A DNA stretch of 64,000 nt from Bacilli bacterium (GTDB lineage: Bacteria; Bacillota_I; Bacilli_A; RF39; UBA660): contig JAFQSD010000002.1 in the NCBI GenBank assembly GCA_017409785.1, positions 226,597 to 290,596 on the forward strand, in the 5' to 3' direction. The notes beneath the pieces were generated by a model that had not been told where the DNA came from, did no database searches, and worked only from the letters and a program-made list of their open reading frames with translations. The translations under genes and the position numbers were made by a program. Shown in pieces: positions 1 through 7,100 of the stretch (position 1 is the stretch's first letter; the number at the start of each line of letters is the position of its first letter).

Positions 1-309
1 TACTAGATTCTTACACTCTATAAAATAACAATGTGCTTTACTAAGTACTACATAATCTATTTGTGCTTTTAATCCATCACATTCAATATTAATATCTCTA
101 AGTACATATAATCCTAAATTAGATTTAGAAAGCTGATATTTAATTTCATTTTCTCCTTCTAATCCCTTTTTAACAATATATAACTCTTCATATAATTCTT
201 CACATTTAGAATATTCATCCTTTAATTTCATTAAAGCATCATATCTATCTTGCAAATCAGAATTTTCTTTTAGAAAAATTGTATCTTTAAAAAAATCAAA
301 TAATGGCAT
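1..309 (-). CDS. NERD-domain protein, partial (3' end outside window)
   Basis: The first 103 codons of a minus-strand gene lie here; the rest is beyond the left edge. The start ATG at 309 follows GGGAGATG. Residues 1-50 are charged and probably coiled-coil. From about residue 52 the pattern GENEIKYQL, then DGLKAQIDYVVLS and CYFIECKNLV, matches the NERD (nuclease-related) domain, with the acidic QID and ExK residues of the restriction-endonuclease-like fold. NERD proteins are presumed nucleases and often sit near mobile or defence genes, which fits the cassette at 1529-4872. The family call is fairly secure; the biological role is unknown. Confidence 0.7.
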   Translation of the reverse strand, partial: MPLFDFFKDTIFLKENSDLQDRYDALMKLKDEYSKCEELYEELYIVKKGLEGENEIKYQLSKSNLGLYVLRDINIECDGLKAQIDYVVLSKAHCYFIECKNLV

Positions 310-353
310 AACATCATCTCCCAAAAAAATTATAACATAAAAACTTTTATAAA

Positions 354-959
354 CTATTTTTTCTTCTTATTAGCAAAATAAATACCTGTTCCAATTCCAC
401 CAACAGTGATAAATCCTAAAAAATCACTCACAGGATTGGATGATTCTTCTTCAGATGTTTCCTCCTTATATTTACATGAACCATCATCTTTATTAGCTTG
501 TTCATTATTGTTCAATGCACTTTTATCAGTACAACCATATATATAATACTTGCACGAACCATCATCTTTTTCAGCTGTTTCATCATAATTATAAGCGTTC
601 TTGTCCATACAACCTTCAATAAAATATTCACAAGAACCATCATCTTTTTCAGCAGATGAATTATAGTTTTTTGCATTTTCATCAGTACATCCTTTAATAA
701 AATACTGACATGAGCCATCATCTCTATTAGCATTAGAATTATAATTCTTAGCAGAACGATCAGTACATCCATAAACCACAGGTGGCGTACATCTACAAGT
801 AGGACTAAACGTACCATCAGCACAGATTTGTCTTCCATCAGAACTGCACCCCGCTACTCCACCATGACTTGAACAACAACCTCTAGCAGCAAATACACTA
901 AAAGGAAATATCATTATTCCTATAACACTTAATATTAAAACTAATTTACAACTCTTCAT
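354..959 (-). CDS. Secreted Cys-rich repeat protein with C-terminal membrane anchor
   Basis: A 201-residue exported protein with a signal peptide (KSCKLVLILSVIGIMIF, cleavage near VFA-AR). Next comes a Cys-dense block (RGCCSSHGGVAGCSS), then four tandem repeats of about 23 residues with the pattern GCxDxxAxNYxxxAxxDDGSCxY at roughly residues 64-163. This repeat type occurs in secreted proteins of many bacteria and probably forms small disulphide-bonded or ion-binding modules. A low-complexity Glu/Ser linker leads to a hydrophobic stretch and KKKK, resembling a sortase-type tail without LPxTG. The start ATG follows AGGAGT. The upstream region is the Spo0A-box module at 986-1074. Function unknown. 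Confidence 0.7.
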   Translation of the reverse strand: MKSCKLVLILSVIGIMIFPFSVFAARGCCSSHGGVAGCSSDGRQICADGTFSPTCRCTPPVVYGCTDRSAKNYNSNANRDDGSCQYFIKGCTDENAKNYNSSAEKDDGSCEYFIEGCMDKNAYNYDETAEKDDGSCKYYIYGCTDKSALNNNEQANKDDGSCKYKEETSEEESSNPVSDFLGFITVGGIGTGIYFANKKKK

Positions 960-985
960 AATACTACTCCTAACAACTAAAATAT

Positions 986-1074
986 CTCAACAATACTATA
1001 TCATTTCACAATAATTACGAATTTTTTTTCCTTAAATATGCAATTTTGCTTCCTTGAATCGACAAAATTCGACA
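986..1074 (-). promoter_or_regulatory. Promoter module 1 with tandem Spo0A boxes
   Basis: Read on the minus strand, TGTCGAA (1074-1068) and TGTCGAT (1064-1058) lie exactly 10 bp apart, the spacing of tandem 0A boxes. A TATAGT -10-like element lies near the downstream end. The whole 89-bp block aligns without gaps to 4904-4992, with about 67 of 89 positions identical by hand count. It lies directly upstream of the Cys-rich secreted protein gene. Confidence 0.65.
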
Positions 1075-1100
1075 GAAAAAAGAGAGTAAACTCTCTCTTT
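1075..1100 (-). terminator. Intrinsic terminator after the Nudix gene
   Basis: AGAGAG and CTCTCT halves around a TAAA loop are followed on the minus strand by a run of T. The hairpin abuts the stop codon of the Nudix gene and closes the operon that starts at 4872. Confidence 0.75.
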
Positions 1101-1479
1101 ATAAACTTACATACTCAGCAAGTAGTACATCCGCAGGCGCTAAATCATAACTTAATAGTTCATCCTTACTTACCCACTTATATTCTGAATGATCATGTAA
1201 TTTAAAATCACCACTAATATACTCACAATCATAAAGTCTTAAATCTACTGTCTTAGTAGGATAACTACATACATTATTAATTAAAAACTTATTAGCTTTT
1301 ATCTTTAATTCAAACTCTTCTTCTATTTCTCTTTCAATAGCATGAGCTTCATCTTCACCTTGTTCTACTTTACCTCCAGGAAATTCCCATTTACCCATTA
1401 CATTCTCATCTCCAGTAGAACGTCTAGCTATTAATACTTTATTATCTCTAATAATAAGAGCAGCTACTACCTTAATCAT
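1099..1479 (-). CDS. Nudix (MutT-like) hydrolase
   Basis: A 126-residue single-domain Nudix protein that probably hydrolyses a nucleoside triphosphate or related diphosphate, such as an oxidised nucleotide. The Nudix box is visible at about residues 35-57 as GKVEQGEDEAHAIEREIEEE, with the metal-binding REIEEE intact. The usually invariant Gly near the end of the box is Glu (EEFEL). The N-terminal strand KVVAALIIRDNKVLIARR is typical of MutT proteins. The start ATG follows AGGAAGTG. The gene is 49 bp downstream of the AAA ATPase gene; a TATAAT in that gap may give it its own promoter. Confidence 0.85.
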   Translation of the reverse strand: MIKVVAALIIRDNKVLIARRSTGDENVMGKWEFPGGKVEQGEDEAHAIEREIEEEFELKIKANKFLINNVCSYPTKTVDLRLYDCEYISGDFKLHDHSEYKWVSKDELLSYDLAPADVLLAEYVSL

Positions 1480-1528
1480 AATTTCACTTCCTAGAAAAAT
1501 TATAACATAATATAGATTTTACTAAAAC

Positions 1529-2911
1529 TCATAAAAAGTTTCTCATTTTATCAATAGAATTTTGTAAATCATCGTAATTAGCCACACCATTATCTTTTCT
1601 ATGATGTATTTGATTTCTTATAAACGTGTGAACACTTACTTCATTTGGATTACCCATCCAAGCACAATTCTTTAGTTCCCCTTTTTGAGTTACAAAATAA
1701 TCATTGTCAAATTGTTTTATACCAACATTACTTCCATACTTATCTTTTAATTCTTCATATAATTCATTATGATACTCTTCTGTTGCTAAATTAAACGCGA
1801 TATAATTTACCTCATTTGACGAAACATATGATAACTTTCTATCACCAACAGGAGAAATACTTTTATCCGGCTTTAATATAAAAGTCTTAATATTATCATT
1901 AAAATACAATTGCTTTACTAACAAAGGTGAATGTGTTGTAATAATTATTTGACTATCTTTTGATATATTCAATAAAAAATCAACAAATTTTTTTTGAATA
2001 CTTGGATGTAAATGTAATTCTGGTTCATCAATTAAAATGAGCATTTTCTTTTTACTTTGAATAGACATATAATATGAATATATTAAAGCAAAAATCATTT
2101 CGTAACCAGAACCAATATTAGATAACAATATATGCTGAAAATTACTTTTCTTTATCACTAAATTAGAATTACTAAATGGTCTATAATTATCTAAAAAATC
2201 CAAATGAACTTTTAATCCACTTATTTCTTCAAATTTATCTATAGCCATTGACAAATTATTATTTTCAATTTTATCTTTTTTTATTAAATCATCTAATGTC
2301 TTATTAATATCCTGTCTAGTAGAACAATTCTTATTAAATTGAAAATTCAAATCTTCCATAATTCTATCAAACCTAGTATTATTAAATGTTCCCGCTCTTG
2401 TTTGTGAAAGTCTATTTTTATCTAAATAAACCACATCTAACTCTGTAAATCGTTTTCCCATATATGGATTATTAATCTTCATTCTCAAATTCATATTACC
2501 AGGAACGTTCTTTAATGGATCCTTTGCTACATATAACTGGTCTGAAACTAGTGTTGAAGATAAATAATCGCTACTAGCGCGAGACCTACACCCGCCAAGA
2601 AATCTAAAACCAATTGCCTCGAATTGTGTTTTTGGCATTAATCCCAAAACATTAAAAATATCATTTGTATATATAGTAATATCAGTTTTCTTTTCAATCT
2701 CATTTAAATCTGAAAAAACATAAGTATCGCTTTTATATTCTAATAATGGAAATGCTAACGCATCAAGAACGGTTGTCTTACCACATCCATTTTCACCCAC
2801 TAAAATAGTAAGACCACTACCTTCATTTTTTCCATCAGGAATATTCAAATCATTAATTTCCAATTTTTCAAACAATCTAAAATTTTTAATTTCAATATCT
2901 TTTATAAACAT
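1529..2911 (-). CDS. AAA/ABC-type ATPase with C-terminal RNQIHH motif
   Basis: A 460-residue SMC/ABC-like ATPase of the kind found in OLD, RloC and similar anti-phage systems. Walker A is GENGCGKT at residues 39-46, a signature-like LSNIGSGYE lies in the second half, Walker B is LILIDEPELHLHP, and the switch His is in ITTHSPLL. After the ATPase core an extension ends with VHTFIRNQIHHR; R-x4-H resembles the catalytic motif of HEPN ribonucleases, though this is only a motif resemblance. It is the third gene of the cassette, 34 bp after the preceding gene, with RBS AAAGGATGG. Likely role: the NTP-driven sensor or regulator of a defence module (inference). Confidence 0.7.
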   Translation of the reverse strand: MFIKDIEIKNFRLFEKLEINDLNIPDGKNEGSGLTILVGENGCGKTTVLDALAFPLLEYKSDTYVFSDLNEIEKKTDITIYTNDIFNVLGLMPKTQFEAIGFRFLGGCRSRASSDYLSSTLVSDQLYVAKDPLKNVPGNMNLRMKINNPYMGKRFTELDVVYLDKNRLSQTRAGTFNNTRFDRIMEDLNFQFNKNCSTRQDINKTLDDLIKKDKIENNNLSMAIDKFEEISGLKVHLDFLDNYRPFSNSNLVIKKSNFQHILLSNIGSGYEMIFALIYSYYMSIQSKKKMLILIDEPELHLHPSIQKKFVDFLLNISKDSQIIITTHSPLLVKQLYFNDNIKTFILKPDKSISPVGDRKLSYVSSNEVNYIAFNLATEEYHNELYEELKDKYGSNVGIKQFDNDYFVTQKGELKNCAWMGNPNEVSVHTFIRNQIHHRKDNGVANYDDLQNSIDKMRNFL

Positions 2912-2945
2912 ATATCATCCATCCTTTAAAATTTCACAAAATATA

Positions 2946-3713
2946 TTATTCTTTCTCTAAAAAATTTATAAAAACTTCTGATGATTTAGTATAACTTTTC
3001 CTATACTTTTTATAAAGCTTCTCAACAACATTATATTTGTAGATATATTGAGTATATTTATTTTCTCTCTTATGTCCTTCACAAGCAATATAATGACAAT
3101 TCATATCAAAAATATATTGTCTAGATAAAATCCAATTAATGTCAACAAATAAAGTTAATAAGCCTAACATAAAATCAATTAAGTTTTTATTAACTAATTC
3201 TCCATCCTTAGACATTTGATTATAATCCAATCCAACTTGCATTGAATATATAGTGGAATGGCTCTTTTTACATAAATATCTCCACAGCGCTATAATTTCA
3301 TCTTTTACATCATTAGGTATTTTTTTGTTATTTAAAATCTTTGATACAGGTTTCACATTAAAATCAGCTTCATAAAATTCTTTATATAATTTTTTGTCAT
3401 CATATTTAATTACTTGAATTATAATTATAAAGCCTTCAAAAACATTTCTCAACAATATTGCTGCGCTGGAATGATAACCAAGTTTAATCAATTGCAACGC
3501 AGAATGTAAATTTAAAGAATTTTTATATACAATACCTCTCAAAGCAGGATAATAATCCTCTTTATAATTAAAATTAACATGCAAAGAATAATCCATAATT
3601 AAATTATTTTGTTTCTCAATACAACTAGTTAAATTTTTTATTATAGAGCCATAATCTAAAATTATAGACTTTTGATTTTTTTTAGTAATATTACTTAAAG
3701 ATGCATACTCCAT
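2946..3713 (-). CDS. HEPN-like / DUF5677-type protein
   Basis: A 255-residue mostly helical protein without signal or membrane segments. The segment SAAILLRNVFEGFIIIIQVI and the later LWRYLCKKSHSTIY resemble DUF5677-type proteins; R-x6-H in the second segment fits the HEPN RNase motif. The gene starts at ATG 3713 after GGAG, 13 bp behind the DUF3800 gene and 34 bp ahead of the ATPase gene, so the three are probably co-transcribed. It is a candidate effector of the cassette. The family call is tentative. Confidence 0.5.
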   Translation of the reverse strand: MEYASLSNITKKNQKSIILDYGSIIKNLTSCIEKQNNLIMDYSLHVNFNYKEDYYPALRGIVYKNSLNLHSALQLIKLGYHSSAAILLRNVFEGFIIIIQVIKYDDKKLYKEFYEADFNVKPVSKILNNKKIPNDVKDEIIALWRYLCKKSHSTIYSMQVGLDYNQMSKDGELVNKNLIDFMLGLLTLFVDINWILSRQYIFDMNCHYIACEGHKRENKYTQYIYKYNVVEKLYKKYRKSYTKSSEVFINFLEKE

Positions 3714-3726
3714 TTACAATCTCCTT

Positions 3727-4872
3727 TCACATATTTAAAACATCAAAAACATCAGAAATATTTGTATTAACGTCACTAATAGAACTATATACTAATTTTA
3801 AACATTCATAATAATGGTAATTAAAAACAAAAGTGTTTCTATTCTTTTTTGGATAATTATTACCAAACATAATTGCGATACATAAAACAAATGCCCAATC
3901 ATTCAAAGGAACAGTGTAATTTATATGATAAACCGATAATTTATGTTGAACACTAGCAAGAAGTTTTAAATCCCATTCACTGCTTTCTTTCCAAAGTTTC
4001 TTATCCTCAGAATGTTTTAAACTTTTATCATAAGCATGTCGTACAATACTAGTAATATTATCTATAATCTGAAGCATATAATTGTTTTTACTTTCTTCAA
4101 AATTAACATCAATTCCACAATTAGACAGTTCATCTTTAAATACATCTTCAAATTCATCTATACTATCATGAATATAGCAAATATTTTCATTATTAAAACC
4201 AATATCATTCTTTATAAAATATATTAATTCTGATAAAGCATTAAGATTAATAAGATTTACAATATTAGCATCTTTATACCAGCCAAAAGTCATAAAATCT
4301 TTATAAAAATCTTCTGCTTGATTGTCGTCTAAAATCATTTTTGAAATTTCAACAACAGCATTTTCTTGTAAATTAAAATTAACATACTCATAATTAATTA
4401 AAAATTCCAAATACTTTATCAAAGAATTTTTGGATGGATTTTCAATAAAATTTAAATATTGAATAAAAAAATCATCCTTTTGTTTTGATAATACTGTGGC
4501 TTGTTGATAATAATGAGTGGTTAACTGACTTTGATAAACAAATCCAAATAAAGATGTCAACAATAATGTGGCAATGTAAAATCTTTTATCATAAATCAAT
4601 ACATAATAATGAGTATTATCAAACAAATATCTCAATAAATATTTAAGTTCATTATTTTTTTCTTTTGTTAACAAATCTGAACCTTTTACTTCTCCTCTAA
4701 TATTAAATTTCTTTTTAAAATTATCATACTTTTTATATACTGTCTTATAATCAGAATCATCTTTTATAACTAAAGCTCCAACAGCAAATGTTGGTTGACT
4801 CTTAAAATTTAAAAGATCATCTTTTTTAAAAATGCAGCCACTTTGACCAGACTCATCAAAATATATTTTCAA
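3727..4872 (-). CDS. DUF3800 domain protein
   Basis: About 381 residues. The N-terminus KIYFDESG is the hallmark of DUF3800, a family with an RNase H-like fold and conserved acidic residues, common in defence islands. FAVGALVI and GEVKGSDLL follow as in the family. I place the start at TTG 4872, which has AAGGTG at good spacing; a GTG three codons upstream would sit on its own ribosome site. It is the first gene of the operon and lies directly behind the Spo0A-box module at 4904-4992. The catalytic role is unproven. Confidence 0.7.
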   Translation of the reverse strand: MKIYFDESGQSGCIFKKDDLLNFKSQPTFAVGALVIKDDSDYKTVYKKYDNFKKKFNIRGEVKGSDLLTKEKNNELKYLLRYLFDNTHYYVLIYDKRFYIATLLLTSLFGFVYQSQLTTHYYQQATVLSKQKDDFFIQYLNFIENPSKNSLIKYLEFLINYEYVNFNLQENAVVEISKMILDDNQAEDFYKDFMTFGWYKDANIVNLINLNALSELIYFIKNDIGFNNENICYIHDSIDEFEDVFKDELSNCGIDVNFEESKNNYMLQIIDNITSIVRHAYDKSLKHSEDKKLWKESSEWDLKLLASVQHKLSVYHINYTVPLNDWAFVLCIAIMFGNNYPKKNRNTFVFNYHYYECLKLVYSSISDVNTNISDVFDVLNM

Positions 4873-4903
4873 TATACTCACCTTCTTTTGTAAAAAAGAC
4901 TAA

Positions 4904-4992
4904 CTCAACATTACTATATCACTCTCTAAGAATTGTGGATAAAAATTCCTTGAATATACCACTTTACTTCCTCGAATCGACAAATTTCGACA
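4904..4992 (-). promoter_or_regulatory. Promoter module 2 with tandem Spo0A boxes
   Basis: This block is a gapless match to 986-1074. Minus-strand TGTCGAA (4992-4986) and TGTCGAT (4982-4976) have 10-bp spacing, and a TATAGT -10-like element lies close to the downstream end. It precedes the DUF3800/HEPN/ATPase operon. The best conserved stretches are the box pair, the CTTCCT segment next to it and the -10 region. Confidence 0.65.
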
Positions 4993-4995
4993 AAA

Positions 4996-5021
4996 TAATA
5001 AGAATACTTTCGTATTCTTAT
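4996..5021 (-). terminator. Terminator overlapping a stop codon
   Basis: AAGAATAC and GTATTCTT around TTTC form a hairpin followed by a T-rich tract on the minus strand. It overlaps the stop codon of the P-loop kinase gene. Confidence 0.6.
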
Positions 5022-5449
5022 TTGCACCTCTCCAACACATCACTCAAGTATTCTCCTGACTTAAGTACTATTTTATTAGGACAACTATTTCTTTCACAGT
5101 CATTAATATGACTATCCCATCTGGAGAAAAATCCTTCTGTAAAGTCTTTATCACTACCTCTAGATATTGCTCTTTGCTTGTACTCTTCTTTTAATTCTCT
5201 TTCAGGATATACTAAGTAATATTTAATACCTCTTTTATTCATTATATGTAATGGTTCACCATATGTCGTAATAAACACATAATCATAAATTTCACTTAAT
5301 CCTCTTGCACACTCTACATATACTTCTTCCCAATTACTACCAGGTAACTTCTTAAAATATGTTGTATCTAAATCAAATGAACTAATATTACTATTCTTAC
5401 TAATATAACTTTTTCCTATATTAGAAAACCCACTTATAATAACACCCAT
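5018..5449 (-). CDS. Small P-loop nucleotide kinase-like protein
   Basis: A 143-residue protein with an N-terminal P-loop GFSNIGKS (about residues 7-14) followed by an acidic FDLDTTYF, as in adenylate-kinase-like and polynucleotide-kinase-like folds. No second domain is present. The start ATG follows GGAGG. The gene diverges from the protein-kinase-like gene at 5534, with a palindrome between them. The substrate cannot be assigned. Confidence 0.55.
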   Translation of the reverse strand: MGVIISGFSNIGKSYISKNSNISSFDLDTTYFKKLPGSNWEEVYVECARGLSEIYDYVFITTYGEPLHIMNKRGIKYYLVYPERELKEEYKQRAISRGSDKDFTEGFFSRWDSHINDCERNSCPNKIVLKSGEYLSDVLERCK

Positions 5450-5485
5450 ATAATACCTCCACTACAAAGCAATTCTTCTACTACA

Positions 5486-5506
5486 TTATAACACATTGTG
5501 TTATAA
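5486..5506. promoter_or_regulatory. Palindrome with divergent -10 elements
   Basis: TTATAACACA and TGTGTTATAA form a 21-bp palindrome broken only at its central base. A TATAAT can be read outward on each strand (TGTTATAAT), so both divergent genes appear to start from this point. The arrangement suggests one dimeric regulator or mutually exclusive promoters. Confidence 0.5.
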
Positions 5507-5533
5507 TAGTAAGTTAATTAAGAAGGTGACACT

Positions 5534-6247
5534 ATGATTCCAAATAAAGAAATAACAAGATCCCAATTTTATGAACTTGTCGATTATCAAAAATTATACG
5601 CTGGTGGCGAAGCCACTATTTGTGAATCAGATACTCCCTTCTCTGTTTATAAACTTTTCTACCATTGTTCAACACCAGTGGCCATGCCACCAAATAAAGT
5701 AAAAAAAATATCTAGATTATATGATGAACAAGTTGATTATAGTGTCCATCCTCTTTGTACTGTTAGTCTTGATGATGTCATTGTTGGTTATGAAATGACA
5801 TCAGACATAGACCTAAATAAAGCTCAGATTAACTTCTTACCAGATGAAGAAAAAAAATATTTTCTAACTAAAACAAAAGAAATATTAGAATATTTTTCTT
5901 CTTTAGGAATCATCTATGGCGATGTAGAACCTCGTAATATTTTATTTGATAGAAATACCGGAAGAATAGAATTCTGTGATATGGATAATATCGCATGGGA
6001 TGACCTTCCAATGGACTTATTACCTAGTCATGTTCAAGACTATAATACATCACGTCCAATAGATAAAAATCTTCATCCCTATATGCATAACATAATGACA
6101 CTAAAATCTCTTGGATTAGATACTTATTGGGCAACACGTAGAGAATTAAGAAGTCATTTTAAAAGACCAGCAATTAAAACTATTAAATCAATGAAAGATC
6201 CTAGTAACTTCACTAATGAATATATTGTAGAGTATTTAAAAAAATAA
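5534..6247 (+). CDS. Protein-kinase-like phosphotransferase
   Basis: A 237-residue compact kinase-fold protein. VYKLF carries the ATP-binding Lys (about residue 35), YGDVEPRNILFD is the catalytic loop with Asp and Asn (about residue 134), and FCDMDN replaces the DFG motif (about residue 153). It resembles RIO or aminoglycoside-phosphotransferase-like kinases rather than PASTA-type Ser/Thr kinases, and has no membrane segment. The start ATG follows AAGGTG. It is one of only two plus-strand protein genes in the window. Substrate unknown. Confidence 0.6.
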   Translation: MIPNKEITRSQFYELVDYQKLYAGGEATICESDTPFSVYKLFYHCSTPVAMPPNKVKKISRLYDEQVDYSVHPLCTVSLDDVIVGYEMTSDIDLNKAQINFLPDEEKKYFLTKTKEILEYFSSLGIIYGDVEPRNILFDRNTGRIEFCDMDNIAWDDLPMDLLPSHVQDYNTSRPIDKNLHPYMHNIMTLKSLGLDTYWATRRELRSHFKRPAIKTIKSMKDPSNFTNEYIVEYLKK

Positions 6248-6249
6248 AA

Positions 6250-6278
6250 TTGACCAAATAACATATTATTTATATAAT
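6250..6278 (+). promoter_or_regulatory. Promoter for small RNA
   Basis: TTGACC (6250-6255) and TATAAT (6273-6278) are 17 bp apart, immediately after the stop codon of the kinase-like gene. No ORF with a ribosome site follows. Confidence 0.6.
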
Positions 6279-6284
6279 ATTCTT

Positions 6285-6402
6285 GCAAAAGAAATTTCTC
6301 TTTTGTAAGAACTTAAAATGTTCTTAACGAAGTGTCCTATAATCGAGGGTTGAGCACTTCTAAACAAAAAACTACAAGTCAAAATGACCTGTAGTTTTTT
6401 TA
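6285..6402 (+). ncRNA. Candidate small RNA (about 118 nt)
   Basis: Downstream of a good promoter the sequence forms a long hairpin (TTCTTGCAAAAG with CTTTTGTAAGAA), then a GAAGTG/CACTTC-closed element holding TATAATCGAGGGTTGA, and finally a terminator at 6371-6402 (CTACA...TGTAG, then seven T). There is no start codon with a Shine-Dalgarno sequence. The terminator also has T on the minus strand and may serve the convergent gene. I do not recognise the family; SRP and tRNA signatures are absent. Confidence 0.5.
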
Positions 6403-6444
6403 TTGACATTTACTCATAAAAAAGTATTACAAACTTTTTACAAC

Positions 6445-6999
6445 TTACTTTTTATTAGGATTAAGAGTTTCTTTTGCATCGAGTTCTTTTAACTTTTTTC
6501 TAAATCTATTTTCAAATGTTCTTTCTGCTGCTCTTTCATCAACATTATTCGCATATTTTTTCTTACAATCAGGACATTGAATATCATAGTCAAACATATC
6601 ATAATCCAAAACACACCCACATTTACAAATTAACATTAAATCCACAACACTTGGGCCATTAGAAGTATTACACCATCTCCATCTATAATTCATGCCATCA
6701 TAAATATCTTCCGTATATGTTTCTAATAAAATTTCTTTATTTGATTTAGTAGGTGTTTTACATTTACTTCTTTTCCAATATTCTTTAATTATGTAAAGTA
6801 TTCCAATAATCATCACCATAATCCACAAAGGTATTTTGAAAGTAATAAACAGCCACAAATATTTAACCGATGCTTTTATAGCTATCCAAAATCCAGATAT
6901 AAAATTCACATTATTAATATAAGATAATATTATTCCAGCAACAACTTCTCCAATTACTGTAAGTAAAAAACCAAATATTGCTTTAATTATTTTCTTCAT
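6445..6999 (-). CDS. Membrane protein with cytosolic zinc ribbon
   Basis: 184 residues with two membrane segments in the first 75 (AIFGFLLTVIGEVVAGIILSY; LWIMVMIIGILYIIKE). A soluble tail carries CKCGC and CPDC, a four-cysteine zinc-ribbon arrangement, followed by a charged helical end. The start ATG follows AGGAGG. No family recognised; it might anchor a protein partner at the membrane. Confidence 0.55.
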   Translation of the reverse strand: MKKIIKAIFGFLLTVIGEVVAGIILSYINNVNFISGFWIAIKASVKYLWLFITFKIPLWIMVMIIGILYIIKEYWKRSKCKTPTKSNKEILLETYTEDIYDGMNYRWRWCNTSNGPSVVDLMLICKCGCVLDYDMFDYDIQCPDCKKKYANNVDERAAERTFENRFRKKLKELDAKETLNPNKK

Positions 7000-7069
7000 T
7001 ATCCATTCCTCCTGTCAACAAAATAGATTTTATCACATTGAACATATTTTCGCGTGTTGCAAATGCAAC

Positions 7070-7100
7070 CAAAAAAGAAGAAAACCTATGTTTTCTTCTT
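7070..7100 (-). terminator. Terminator after thrS
   Basis: AGAAGAAAAC and GTTTTCTTCT pair around CTAT, followed by a T run on the minus strand, at the 3' end of thrS. Confidence 0.75.

Noticed and set aside
986-1074. Sigma-H promoter in the Spo0A-box modules
   Set aside because: AGGAAG and a GAAT-like element occur, but the spacing is about three bases too long and copy 1 has GAAA.
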